Source: Flavobacteriaceae bacterium
GTDB lineage: Bacteria > Bacteroidota > Bacteroidia > Flavobacteriales > Flavobacteriaceae
Reading direction: 5' to 3'
Assembly (NCBI GenBank): GCA_030683815.1
Contig: JAUXPJ010000002.1
Span: 62,001 to 126,000, forward strand
Length of the DNA stretch: 64,000 bases
Shown: positions 35,858 to 45,237 of the stretch, in pieces
Numbering within the stretch: position 1 is the stretch's first letter
How the letters are laid out: each line of letters begins with the position of its first letter
Translations under genes and position numbers: made by a program
Notes under the pieces: model-generated
Told to the model about the DNA's origin: nothing
Seen by the model: the letters and a program-made list of their open reading frames with translations, nothing else
Databases searched by the model: none

Positions 35858-35898
35858 TAATTGATAACAAGTTGGTTAAGTTGTAAGGTAACAAATGT

Positions 35899-35949
35899 AA
35901 AAAAAACTGCCTAATTAAAGAGTTATTCACTCAATTAATTAGACAGTTT
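35899..35949 (-). terminator. Terminator after etfB-etfA
   Basis: Read on the minus strand, AAACTGTCTAATTAA pairs with TTAATTAGGCAGTTT (one mismatch), with an inner GAGT/ACTC stem, followed by a run of eight T. It begins 23 bases after the etfA stop. Confidence 0.85.
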
Positions 35950-35971
35950 GTAAATGTTGATTTTAAGTATC

Positions 35972-36934
35972 TTATGAATTTTGTGCTTTGAATTCTTTTA
36001 GTTTCTCGATGAACTTAGGGACTACTTCAAAAGCATCGCCTACAACACCATAATCAGCCGCTTTAAAAAATGGTGCTTCAGGGTCAGTATTAATCACAAC
36101 TTTAACTTTAGAAGAGTTAACTCCGGCTAAATGTTGAATAGCACCGGAAATACCAATTGCGATGTATAAGTTAGAAGTTACCGGTTTCCCAGTTTGACCA
36201 ACGTGCTCACTATGAGGTCTCCATCCCAAGTCAGAAACAGGTTTTGAACATGCGGTTGCTGCTCCTAAAACCGCAGCCAATTCTTCAATCATTCCCCAGT
36301 TTTCCGGACCTTTTAATCCTCTACCACCAGAAACAACAATATCGGCATCAGCAATGGTAACTTTTCCGGCTGACTTATCTACAGATATTGAAGAAACGCC
36401 ACTATTTATTAATGTAGGGGCAAAAACTTCTTCAGTTCCGGCAATTGTCTGCTCTTTTAGTCCAAAAGAGTTTTTTGCCAATCCAATTACTTTTACTGCT
36501 GTTTTGATTTCAGAATTGTTAAATGCTTTATTAGAAAAAGATTTTCTTTTTACAACAAATGGCGAAGTTGAGCTTGGTAAAGCTACTACATTGGTAGCTA
36601 AACCGGCATTTAAATTAACAGCAACAAGCGGCGCTAAATAGATTCCGTTACTGCTGGAATCAATAATTACTACTTGCGCATTTTCTTTCGTTGCTGCTTG
36701 TTTAATAACATCAGCATAAATTTTAGCATTGAAAGTTGCTAAAGCAGTATTGGTAACTTTTAACACTTTTTCGGCACCGTATGCATATAATAAAGTAATA
36801 TCATCAGCATTAACTGTTAAAACTACTAAGTTTGTTCCCAATTGTTCCGCTACTTTTTTCCCGTAAGAAGTAACTTCAAAAGCGGTTTTCTTAAATTTTC
36901 CTTCCGTTGATTCGGCAAAAACTAATACAGCCAT
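35972..36934 (-). CDS. etfA: Electron transfer flavoprotein, alpha subunit
   Basis: The 320-residue alpha subunit binds FAD and carries electrons from acyl-CoA and other dehydrogenases to the quinone pool. The C-terminal FAD domain shows VVSGGRGLKGPENW, GAATACSKPVSDLGWRPHSEHVGQTGK (quoted in part: SRP-like KPVSDLGW and EHVGQTGK), LYIAIGISGAIQHLAG and NTDPEAPFFKAADYG-VVGD. Length is normal. It starts 34 bases after etfB on the same transcript and is closed by a strong terminator. Confidence 0.97.
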   Translation of the reverse strand: MAVLVFAESTEGKFKKTAFEVTSYGKKVAEQLGTNLVVLTVNADDITLLYAYGAEKVLKVTNTALATFNAKIYADVIKQAATKENAQVVIIDSSSNGIYLAPLVAVNLNAGLATNVVALPSSTSPFVVKRKSFSNKAFNNSEIKTAVKVIGLAKNSFGLKEQTIAGTEEVFAPTLINSGVSSISVDKSAGKVTIADADIVVSGGRGLKGPENWGMIEELAAVLGAATACSKPVSDLGWRPHSEHVGQTGKPVTSNLYIAIGISGAIQHLAGVNSSKVKVVINTDPEAPFFKAADYGVVGDAFEVVPKFIEKLKEFKAQNS

Positions 36935-36968
36935 ATTTTTTCAGATTTATTTTTAAATAAAATTGTTA

Positions 36969-37715
36969 TTAAATTACTTTGGCTTCGGTGTGTAACAAAT
37001 GAACCAATTCAGCTAAATTATTAACATCGACCAATTTAACAGCTCCTTTAGGTGCAGGTTTTTCAAAATTGATGGCAGAAGTTGTATTGTCAAAAGCAAC
37101 CGGCTCAACTATTGAAAGTGGTTTAGAACGTGCAGTCATAATTCCGCGCATATTTGGAATGCGTAAATCTTTTTCTTCAACGATGCCTTTTTGACCGGCA
37201 ATTACTAACGGAAGTGCAGTAGCTAAGATTTCTTTTCCTCCATCAATTTCACGCGTTGCAGTTACATTGTTTCCCGTAACGTCAAATCCGATACAAGCAT
37301 TTACAAAGTTAAAATCTAATAAAGCAGCTAACATCCCCGGAACCATTCCTCCGTTATAATCGATGGATTCTCTTCCGGCAATCACCAAATCAAATCCTCC
37401 ATTTTTAACAACTTCAGCCAATTGTTTTGCTACAAAAAATCCGTCGATAGGCTCTGCATTTACACGGATAGCGTCATCTGCACCAATAGCTAAAGCTTTG
37501 CGTAAAGTTGGCTCGGTAGTTGCGTTTCCAACATTAACAACAGTTACGGTTGCTCCTTGATTCTCTTTTAACCACATAGCGCGGGTTAAAGAATACTCAT
37601 CATGCGGATTGATAACATATTGAACACCGTTGGTGTCAAACTTCGTGTCATTATCAATAAAGTTAATTTTCGAAGTGGTATCAGGCACATGACTTATACA
37701 TACTAATACTTTCAT
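36969..37715 (-). CDS. etfB: Electron transfer flavoprotein, beta subunit
   Basis: The 248-residue beta subunit pairs with EtfA, binds AMP and recognises dehydrogenase partners. It has VLVCISHVPDTTSKINF at the start, NPHDEYSLTRAMWLKE, the GRESIDYNGGMVPGMLAALLDF segment (quoted in part: ESIDYNGGMVPGMLA) and the recognition-loop region IPNMRGIMTARSKPL. It is first in the etfB-etfA pair. The upstream 387-base spacer is shared with a divergent DUF5686 gene. Confidence 0.97.
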   Translation of the reverse strand: MKVLVCISHVPDTTSKINFIDNDTKFDTNGVQYVINPHDEYSLTRAMWLKENQGATVTVVNVGNATTEPTLRKALAIGADDAIRVNAEPIDGFFVAKQLAEVVKNGGFDLVIAGRESIDYNGGMVPGMLAALLDFNFVNACIGFDVTGNNVTATREIDGGKEILATALPLVIAGQKGIVEEKDLRIPNMRGIMTARSKPLSIVEPVAFDNTTSAINFEKPAPKGAVKLVDVNNLAELVHLLHTEAKVI

Positions 37716-38102
37716 CTGATATATAATTATTTAAGTGTTTTTAATGAATTAAATTGTGGTTACGAAGATAGGAAAATATTTATAAATATATTATGCATGC
37801 ATAATAAAAATTTGTAATTTTAATGAAGAATAGTTATTTTTTAGTGTCATTTGTTTCACATTCTTCAGATATCAACTTAAACGATTCATTTATAAAGAAT
37901 AGTTATGACTTTTTATTGCAGAAAACGGGTATTTCATTTCAATTTTGTATGGATTTCCATAACTATTAAATCGGTTATAAATTGTAACATTTGTGGCACA
38001 TCAATTGATTGCTTTTGGAATTACTTTGCACCATGAATCATCATTTTAAACATGAGATTTGGTGCTTACTTTGATGACAAGCATTTATATTTAAACACAT
38101 TT
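37716..38102. other. Divergent spacer between etfB and the DUF5686 gene
   Basis: No gene is visible in these 387 bases. A perfect 14-base palindrome TTATGCATGCATAA lies at 37791-37804 and could be an operator for either direction. Nearer the plus-strand gene, TTGATTG...TTACTTTG (about 38004-38030) approximates the -33/-7 promoter layout. Both are pattern observations without support beyond position. Confidence 0.4.
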
Positions 38103-40577
38103 ATGAAAAAGCAAATTGCGTTTACTCTTGCCTTATTTTTTACAATTTTATCATGGTCTCAAATTAAAATTGGAGGCGCTATTGTTGATGCTAATAACAA
38201 CCCAATTCCGTATGCCAATGTTATTTTTGTGGGTTCGTCAGTTGGAACCATTACCAATGAAAATGGTCAATTTTATATTGAATGCAATAAAAATATCAAC
38301 GATGTTGAATTCTCTTTTTTGGGATTTGAAAGTCAACGCATCAAAGTAAAAAACAGAGATTTAAATCTTAAAATTGTCCTTCAAGAGAAAAGCAATCTCC
38401 TTCATGAAGTGGTTTTGTACGGAGGAAAAACAAAGAAAAAAGGAAATCCGGCAATTGATATTTTAGAAAAAGTATGGGCTAAAAAGCGCCAAAATGGGAT
38501 TTATTTATTCAATCAATATCAATATGATAAATATGAAAAAATAGAATTTGACCTTAACAATATAGACAGTACTTTGATAAAAAGTAAATTATTTAAAGGA
38601 TTAGAAGTCGTTTTTAATCATATAGACACTTCTGCAGTTACCGGAAAAACTTATCTGCCTATTTTTATCAATGAATCCTTGTATAAAACCTTTGGCTCTA
38701 ATCAACATCAAAAAAAGAAAGATGACTTAATTGCCAATAAAACCTCTGGTTTTAACGGTAATCAACAACTCATTACATTCGTAAAAGATTTATATGCCGA
38801 TTATAATATCTATGATAATTATATCAAATTGTTTGATAAAAGTTTTATAAGTCCGGTTGCTAAAACAGGTTTGAATGCCTATAATTATGTGCTGCGCGAT
38901 AGCAGTTTTATAGATCATAAATGGTGTTACAACATTGTTTATTATCCGCGAAGACCGGGCGAATTGACTTTTAAAGGTGATTTTTGGGTAAGCGACATTA
39001 CTTTTGCTGTAAAGCAAATCAATATGCAAGTGTCTAAAAGTGCTAATCTTAACTGGGTAAAAGACTTGTATATTGAGCAAGTTTATGAAGTGTTAAATGA
39101 TTCTGTTTTTTTGTTGCAAAGAGATTTTTTGATGTCTGATTTCAGCTATACTAAAAAGGATAAAACCAAGGGAATTTACGGAAAACGCACCACCAATTTT
39201 AAGAATTATCATTTTAATGAGGTAAAAGATAAATCATTTTATGAGCAGGAAATTGATATTTACGATGTCAATATTTACAATAAAAAGAAGGAGTTTTGGG
39301 CAGAAAACCGCTTTGAAAAACTCAATAAAGATGAAGAAGGCATTTATCAAATGCTCGATACCTTACATACCATTCCGAAGTTCAGAAGAATGGCAGATGT
39401 AGTTACTGTTTTAGCATCGGGTTATATTGAATTTGGTAATTTTGATTACGGACCTTTATATTCTACCTTCGGATTTAATGATGTAGAAGGGTATCGTTTT
39501 CGAGCTGGCGGAAGAACTTATTTTGGACAAAATGATTTATGGCGCATTCAAGGATATGTGGCTTATGGTGAAAAAGATAACAAATTTAAATATGGAGCGT
39601 CTGGAAAATGGATGTTTGACAAACAAAACCGATTGATTTTGATGCTTGGAAATAGGCGAGATGTAGAACAAATCGGAGTTTCTCTAACTACTACTAACGA
39701 TATTTTAGGCAGAAGCTTTGCTTCATCGGCTTTTTTTGCAAGTGGTGATAACAGCAAATTAACCAATGTAAATTTAACTAGTATTGGTTTGCAATATGAA
39801 CCTTCCAAAAATGTTGAAATGAAAGTGGGTGCTTCTTACAGAACACTCGTTTCAGCTTCTCCAACTTTTAATCTTAATTATTTTGATGAAAATAATGTAA
39901 TCCAATCAGAATTAGCTCAAACAGAATTTGACTTCACTTTTAGATACACACCCGGCAGAAAAACAATTGGTAATGGCGTAGAGCGCAGTGAAGTAAATGA
40001 CAACTATCCAACTATTTATATAAATACAGCGGTTGGTGTAAAAAATTCGTTAAGCAGCGATTTTGAATATCAAAAGTTTCAAATTTTTTATAAACAACCA
40101 TGGCAAATAGGAGGATTTGGTAGATTTAAATCAATCATCGAAATTGGAAAAACATTTGGTACTGTTCCGCTCGGATTGTTAGATGTAGTTCCGGGGAATC
40201 AATCTTATTTTAGTATTGACAATGCTTTTGCCACCATGAATTATTATGAATTTGTTACCGATACTTACGTATCATTGCAATTAGAACACAATTTTAACGG
40301 TCGTATTTTTTCAAGAATCCCTTATTTGCGAAAACTAAATCTAAGAGAGATTGTTGGCGTTAAAGGAGTTTGGGGAGAAATATCTCATAATAATATTGCG
40401 ATAAATGCATCTAATATTATTTATAAAGCACCCGAAGATATTTATTGGGAATACAATGCCGGAATCGGAAATATTTTTAAGGTATTTCGACTTGATTTTT
40501 CATGGAGAGGCAGTTACTTAGATTTACCTAATGCTCATAAATTCGTGGTCAGGGGTACATTCGGATTCCACTTCTAA
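38103..40577 (+). CDS. DUF5686 and carboxypeptidase-like domain outer-membrane protein
   Basis: An 824-residue exported protein. The signal peptide MKKQIAFTLALFFTILSWSQ decides the ATG at 38103 over an upstream frame. Residues about 22-105 are a carboxypeptidase-regulatory-like domain (GGAIVDANNNPIPYANVIFVG), followed by the DUF5686 region and a C-terminal beta barrel that ends in KFVVRGTFGFHF. Such proteins resemble TonB-dependent receptors without a plug. In many flavobacteria this gene is next to the membrane pyrophosphatase gene, as here. Function unknown; likely an outer-membrane channel or assembly factor. Confidence 0.87.
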   Translation: MKKQIAFTLALFFTILSWSQIKIGGAIVDANNNPIPYANVIFVGSSVGTITNENGQFYIECNKNINDVEFSFLGFESQRIKVKNRDLNLKIVLQEKSNLLHEVVLYGGKTKKKGNPAIDILEKVWAKKRQNGIYLFNQYQYDKYEKIEFDLNNIDSTLIKSKLFKGLEVVFNHIDTSAVTGKTYLPIFINESLYKTFGSNQHQKKKDDLIANKTSGFNGNQQLITFVKDLYADYNIYDNYIKLFDKSFISPVAKTGLNAYNYVLRDSSFIDHKWCYNIVYYPRRPGELTFKGDFWVSDITFAVKQINMQVSKSANLNWVKDLYIEQVYEVLNDSVFLLQRDFLMSDFSYTKKDKTKGIYGKRTTNFKNYHFNEVKDKSFYEQEIDIYDVNIYNKKKEFWAENRFEKLNKDEEGIYQMLDTLHTIPKFRRMADVVTVLASGYIEFGNFDYGPLYSTFGFNDVEGYRFRAGGRTYFGQNDLWRIQGYVAYGEKDNKFKYGASGKWMFDKQNRLILMLGNRRDVEQIGVSLTTTNDILGRSFASSAFFASGDNSKLTNVNLTSIGLQYEPSKNVEMKVGASYRTLVSASPTFNLNYFDENNVIQSELAQTEFDFTFRYTPGRKTIGNGVERSEVNDNYPTIYINTAVGVKNSLSSDFEYQKFQIFYKQPWQIGGFGRFKSIIEIGKTFGTVPLGLLDVVPGNQSYFSIDNAFATMNYYEFVTDTYVSLQLEHNFNGRIFSRIPYLRKLNLREIVGVKGVWGEISHNNIAINASNIIYKAPEDIYWEYNAGIGNIFKVFRLDFSWRGSYLDLPNAHKFVVRGTFGFHF

Positions 40578-40637
40578 AATGATTATCTACTGAATTAAGT
40601 TCAGTAATTTAAACTTTTTTTTATCAACAAGTTTGTT

Positions 40638-40645
40638 TAGTTTTG
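40638..40645 (+). promoter_or_regulatory. -7 promoter box of hppA
   Basis: TAGTTTTG, an exact TAnnTTTG match, lies 48 bases before the hppA ATG. Confidence 0.6.
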
Positions 40646-40693
40646 CAGATTGTCTAAAAAATTTATAATAAATACTATAAATCGAAGAACTAA

Positions 40694-43093
40694 ATGGAAA
40701 ATTTAATTTATTTTATGCCTTTGGCTGGAGTTATCGGACTTCTTTATATGTGGTATAAATCCGCTTGGGTTTCAAAGCAAGAAGTTGGAACTGAAAAAAT
40801 GGCTAGAATAGCCAAAAATATTGCTGATGGCGCCATGGCATTTTTAAAGGCTGAATACAAAGTATTGTCTGTATTTGTGTTAGCTGTTGCGGTTTTATTA
40901 ATCTTTAAAGGTGAGTCTGATACACATTCCACTCCTTTTGTTGCTTTATCATTCGTCGTGGGAGCGTTAATGTCTGCATTAGCAGGTTTCATCGGAATGA
41001 GAATTGCCACCAAAGCAAACGTAAGAACTACCCAAGCTGCAAGGACATCTTTAAATAAAGCGTTAGAAGTAGCGTTTTCAGGTGGAGCAGTAATGGGCTT
41101 AGGGGTTGTTTCTTTAGGAGTAATAGGAATCAGCGTATTGTTGATTATTTTTAGCAAATGGTACAACATCAATGATCAGAATGGATTGACAATTATCTTA
41201 AATGTAATCTCAGGATTTTCTTTGGGAGCTTCTTCAATTGCATTATTTGCACGTGTAGGTGGAGGAATATATACGAAAGCTGCTGACGTTGGAGCAGACT
41301 TAGTTGGTAAAGTAGAAGCTGGTATTCCGGAAGATCACCCATTAAATCCGGCAACTATTGCAGATAACGTAGGTGATAACGTAGGTGATGTTGCCGGTAT
41401 GGGAGCGGATTTATTCGAATCTTTTGTAGGTTCAATTATTGCCACCATGGTCTTAGGTGCTGTCTTTTTTGCAGCTCCAGAATTTGCTGGTTTCCAATTA
41501 GGTGCGGTGTATTTACCGTTAGCATTAGCTGCTACAGGGATCTTGGTTTCAATTTTCGGAACATTCTTTGTAAAAGTAAAAGAAGGCGGAAATCCTCAAA
41601 CTGCATTAAATCTAGGCGAATTCTTATCGGCCGGAGTTATGGTAGTTGTTTCATACTTTATCATTAATGCATTTTTGCCTGAGACTTGGACATTTAACGG
41701 AAAAGAATTTTCTTCTCTAGGCGTATTCATCGCAACAATTGTAGGATTGGTTGCCGGTTTAGGTGTTGGAAAAATTACAGAATATTATACAGGTACAGGT
41801 ACAAAACCAGTTAAGAGTATTGTTGATCAATCGGTAACCGGTGCTGCTACCAATATTATCGCAGGTCTAGGAGTCGGCATGATGTCTACAGCTATTCCAA
41901 TTTTATTAATTGCTACGGCTATTATTTTATCGTTCCACTTTGCCGGATTATACGGTATTGCTATTGCTGCGGTTGGAATGTTAGCCAATACAGGTATTCA
42001 ATTAGCAGTGGATGCTTACGGTCCCATTTCTGATAATGCCGGTGGAATTGCTGAAATGGCTGAATTACCTAAAGAAGTGCGTGAACGTACCGATAAATTA
42101 GATGCCGTAGGCAATACTACAGCTGCTATTGGCAAAGGATTTGCGATTGCTTCTGCTGCATTAACTGCTTTGGCCTTATTCTCTGCATTTATGCAACAAG
42201 CTAATATCAAATCGATTGACATAGCACAATCTACGGTTATGGCCGGATTATTTGTTGGAGGGATGCTTCCATTTGTATTTTCTGCATTAGCTATGAAAGC
42301 CGTTGGTAGAGCAGCTATGTCAATGATTCAAGAAGTACGTCGTCAGTTTGAAGACATTCCGGAATTGAAAGCTGCTTTGGGAGTGATGAAAAAATACGAT
42401 GGTGATATGTCTAAAGCATCTGTGGAAGATAGAGCTATTTTTGATGAAGCAGATGGAGTGGCAGATTACCAAAAATGTGTTGCAATTTCTACAGAAGCAT
42501 CACTTAGAGAAATGGTATTACCGGGTATATTGGCAATAGGCTCTCCAGTCTTAGTTGGATTTATTGGCGGACCGGAAATGTTAGGAGGTTTATTAGCCGG
42601 TGTTACAGTTTCAGGCGTATTGATGGCTATTTTCCAATCAAATGCAGGTGGAGCTTGGGATAACGCCAAGAAAATGTTTGAAAGCGGTGTAGAGATTCAA
42701 GGAACAACTTACCATAAAGGTTCAGATGCGCATAAAGCAGCTGTAGTTGGTGATACAGTTGGTGATCCATTTAAAGATACATCTGGACCATCATTAAATA
42801 TTTTATTGAAATTGATGTCTGTAGTCGCTTTGGTAATTGCTCCAAGTATTGCTATGGTAAACCTGAATACTACAGTAAAAAATGAAGTAACAGTTGAAAT
42901 GAAAATGGGTACTACTGATGCTTTAACAGTTGAAAATCAAATTCAGGCAGAAATGAAAATGATGGATGAAACAAATGTAACAGCTACTGTAAAAGTTACT
43001 AAAACTGTTAACGGTGAAATTATCACTGAAGAACATGTTTTTAAAGGAACAAAAGAAGAAGTACAAGCTCAAATTGACGCTTTAAAATCTTAA
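40694..43093 (+). CDS. hppA: K+-dependent membrane-bound pyrophosphatase (ion pump)
   Basis: Couples pyrophosphate hydrolysis to pumping H+ and/or Na+ across the inner membrane. The 799-residue protein has about 16 membrane helices and the substrate-binding motifs [40 protein letters not shown] and, later, DNAGGIAEM and [15 protein letters not shown]. The sequence [12 protein letters not shown] has Ala at the position where K+-independent enzymes have Lys, so this is the K+-dependent class; Na+ versus H+ cannot be decided here. A C-terminal tail of about 70 charged residues ([15 protein letters not shown] to QAQIDALKS) extends past the last helix. Own promoter and terminator. Confidence 0.95.
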   Translation: MENLIYFMPLAGVIGLLYMWYKSAWVSKQEVGTEKMARIAKNIADGAMAFLKAEYKVLSVFVLAVAVLLIFKGESDTHSTPFVALSFVVGALMSALAGFIGMRIATKANVRTTQAARTSLNKALEVAFSGGAVMGLGVVSLGVIGISVLLIIFSKWYNINDQNGLTIILNVISGFSLGASSIALFARVGGGIYTKAADVGADLVGKVEAGIPEDHPLNPATIADNVGDNVGDVAGMGADLFESFVGSIIATMVLGAVFFAAPEFAGFQLGAVYLPLALAATGILVSIFGTFFVKVKEGGNPQTALNLGEFLSAGVMVVVSYFIINAFLPETWTFNGKEFSSLGVFIATIVGLVAGLGVGKITEYYTGTGTKPVKSIVDQSVTGAATNIIAGLGVGMMSTAIPILLIATAIILSFHFAGLYGIAIAAVGMLANTGIQLAVDAYGPISDNAGGIAEMAELPKEVRERTDKLDAVGNTTAAIGKGFAIASAALTALALFSAFMQQANIKSIDIAQSTVMAGLFVGGMLPFVFSALAMKAVGRAAMSMIQEVRRQFEDIPELKAALGVMKKYDGDMSKASVEDRAIFDEADGVADYQKCVAISTEASLREMVLPGILAIGSPVLVGFIGGPEMLGGLLAGVTVSGVLMAIFQSNAGGAWDNAKKMFESGVEIQGTTYHKGSDAHKAAVVGDTVGDPFKDTSGPSLNILLKLMSVVALVIAPSIAMVNLNTTVKNEVTVEMKMGTTDALTVENQIQAEMKMMDETNVTATVKVTKTVNGEIITEEHVFKGTKEEVQAQIDALKS

Positions 43094-43115
43094 GATTTCT
43101 ATTATAATAATATAG

Positions 43116-43141
43116 AAAAAACTCCGATTTCTCGGAGTTTT
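43116..43141 (+). terminator. Terminator of hppA
   Basis: Stem AAAACTCCGA / TCGGAGTTTT with loop TTTC and a following T-rich stretch, 24 bases after the hppA stop. The symmetrical A and T runs would also end the convergent dNK transcript. Confidence 0.9.
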
Positions 43142-43188
43142 CTGTTTTATAACTGATAAAATTATTTCAGAATTTCTAAAATAGGAGG

Positions 43189-43803
43189 TTAAAATAAACC
43201 GTTTATTTCGGCATCAATTCTGTTGATGATGTTTCCTAAATCTTCCGGATTTTCTACAAAATCCAAATGATCAACATTGACAATTAATAATTTCCCTTTG
43301 GTGTATTGTGAAACCCAAGCTTCATATCGTTCATTCAATCTGCTTAAATAATCGATACTGATAGAGTTTTCATAATCTCTGCCGCGTTTATGAATTTGCC
43401 CAACTAAAGTGGGAACCGAAGCTCTTAAATAAATCAGTAAATCTGGAGGTGTAACCAAGCGTTCCATCAACTCAAATAACGAAGCGTAATTTTTAAAATC
43501 GCGATTGGCCATCAAACCCATAGCGTGTAAATTAGGCGCAAAAATATTAGCATCTTCATAAATGGTACGATCTTGAATAATATTTTTACCACTATCGCGG
43601 ATCTCTAAAATTTGACGAAATCGGCTATTTAAAAAATAGACTTGTAAATTAAATGACCAACGTTCCATTTCATTGTAAAAATCATCTAAATAAGGATTTC
43701 CTTCTACAGATTCGAAATGAGGTTCCCATTTGTAATGTTTTGCCAATGACTGAGTTAAAGTTGTTTTTCCGGCGCCTATATTTCCTGCAATTGCTACGTG
43801 CAT
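43189..43803 (-). CDS. Deoxynucleoside kinase
   Basis: Phosphorylates deoxynucleosides for salvage. The 204-residue protein has the P-loop GNIGAGKTTL at 7-16, FESVEGNPYLDDFY, the catalytic QDRTIYEDANIFA motif (DRT in place of ERS), and the lid HKRGRDYENSISIDYL (quoted in part). Length fits the bacterial dCK/dGK family. It is the second dNK-type sequence in the window, the other being fused to FolK; unlike that one, this copy keeps the catalytic Arg. It stands alone, convergent with hppA. Confidence 0.93.
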   Translation of the reverse strand: MHVAIAGNIGAGKTTLTQSLAKHYKWEPHFESVEGNPYLDDFYNEMERWSFNLQVYFLNSRFRQILEIRDSGKNIIQDRTIYEDANIFAPNLHAMGLMANRDFKNYASLFELMERLVTPPDLLIYLRASVPTLVGQIHKRGRDYENSISIDYLSRLNERYEAWVSQYTKGKLLIVNVDHLDFVENPEDLGNIINRIDAEINGLF

Positions 43804-44203
43804 ATCGTTTAGTTAGTTTTTTTTCAGTGCTAAATTTAATCAAATTTTATAATTATACGGGTAAAAAGTTGACATCAATCAAAAATAATTAGTTTAATTA
43901 GTTAAAGCCCGTTATAGCGATAATACAACAAACATCAATTCAGGTTTTTAGAAGGCATAATTGAAATTATAAAATCAATATTTTCTGCACATCAAATTAA
44001 AACAATTTTAAACCTTATCCTTTTTCAGGAGTCAAAGCCTTTGATGCATTTTCAATATTTTTAACTCAAATTATCTATTTGTGTTTAACAAAAGATTAAC
44101 GAAATGGGAATATAGTTGATAAATATATAATTGTATGTTTGGAAACATTAAATGTTCTATTGATTCCATAAAACAATTGATAAAAACTAAAAACAGACAT
44201 TGT
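43804..44203. other. Spacer before the GLPGLI gene
   Basis: About 400 AT-rich bases without a recognisable gene. The only clear element is TATGTTTG at 44134-44141, an exact -7 box on the plus strand, 62 bases before the ATG at 44204. It overlaps the upstream end of the open frame, which argues that the frame before 44204 is not translated. Confidence 0.5.
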
Positions 44204-45058
44204 ATGAAATTTTATAAATTGCTATTGGTGTTTTTACTCGTAAGTTCGGTAATAAAGGCACAAGATTTCCAAGGGAAAGCCATTTATCAGTCAAAATTTA
44301 GATTTGATATGCGTTTAGACAGCACACAAGTTTCTCCTGCCCAACAACAACAAATTATGGAAATGATGCGCAAACAACTGGAAAAAAACTTTGAACTATT
44401 TTTTGATAAAAATACATCTATTTATAAAGAAGAAGCGAGGTTGGAACAAGAAGCCGGCGGATTTGGAGGCATGATGGTGATGATTGGTGGTGCTATGAAC
44501 GGCAGACATTTTAAAGATGTTAAAAATAAATCATTTACAAAGGAGTCTGAATTAATGGGAAAAAATTTCTTGATTAAAGATTCATTAAAAGTATATAATT
44601 GGAAATTAGTGAATGAAACTAAATCAATCGGCAACTATTTGTGTTTCAAAGCCATCGCAACAGTAAAAAATCCTGCTATGTCACTTAATTTTGGAAGAGG
44701 TGGCGGAAGAAATAATCAAAATCAAACGGAAAACAATACCCAAACCCAAGCAGCTCCACAAGATATGATTGTAGAAGCATGGTATTCACCGGAAGTACCC
44801 GTAAATAATGGTCCGGGTGAGTATTGGGGGCTTCCGGGATTAATTATGGAAGTAAATGCAGATAGAATATCATTGCAATTAGTGTCTTTAGATTTAAATC
44901 CAAAAGACCGTATCCAAATTAAAGAATTGGATAAAGGAAAAGTAGTTTCTCAAAAAGAATACGATGATATTGTTAAAGCCAAAACCGAAGAAATGCGTCA
45001 GAATTTTGAAGGCGGTCAGCGCGGTAATAATACCCACGGCATTCAAATTCGTATGTAA
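44204..45058 (+). CDS. GLPGLI family protein
   Basis: A 284-residue exported protein (signal MKFYKLLLVFLLVSSVIKAQ) carrying the family hallmark GEYWGLPGLIMEV near residue 205, preceded by YSPEVPVNNGPG. The N-terminal half is beta-rich (FQGKAIYQSKFRFDMRLD), and a low-complexity GRGGGRNNQNQTENNTQTQ segment (quoted in part) lies before the motif. GLPGLI proteins are usually encoded next to a TonB-receptor-like gene, which follows here after 179 bases; the pair is thought to work at the outer membrane, but the function is unknown. Confidence 0.93.
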   Translation: MKFYKLLLVFLLVSSVIKAQDFQGKAIYQSKFRFDMRLDSTQVSPAQQQQIMEMMRKQLEKNFELFFDKNTSIYKEEARLEQEAGGFGGMMVMIGGAMNGRHFKDVKNKSFTKESELMGKNFLIKDSLKVYNWKLVNETKSIGNYLCFKAIATVKNPAMSLNFGRGGGRNNQNQTENNTQTQAAPQDMIVEAWYSPEVPVNNGPGEYWGLPGLIMEVNADRISLQLVSLDLNPKDRIQIKELDKGKVVSQKEYDDIVKAKTEEMRQNFEGGQRGNNTHGIQIRM

Positions 45059-45237
45059 TTAATTTATTATTAATGTATTAATTGTTTATGAAATAGCCAT
45101 GTTTGCAAAACACAATTGCGAAGCAATCACTGAACACCAAAACAAATAAAATTCAGTGAAGTAAACTTTGATAAAAATATTTTAATCAAACTGGCGTATT
45201 CCATATGACATTATAAAAACATATAAAATATTTACAT

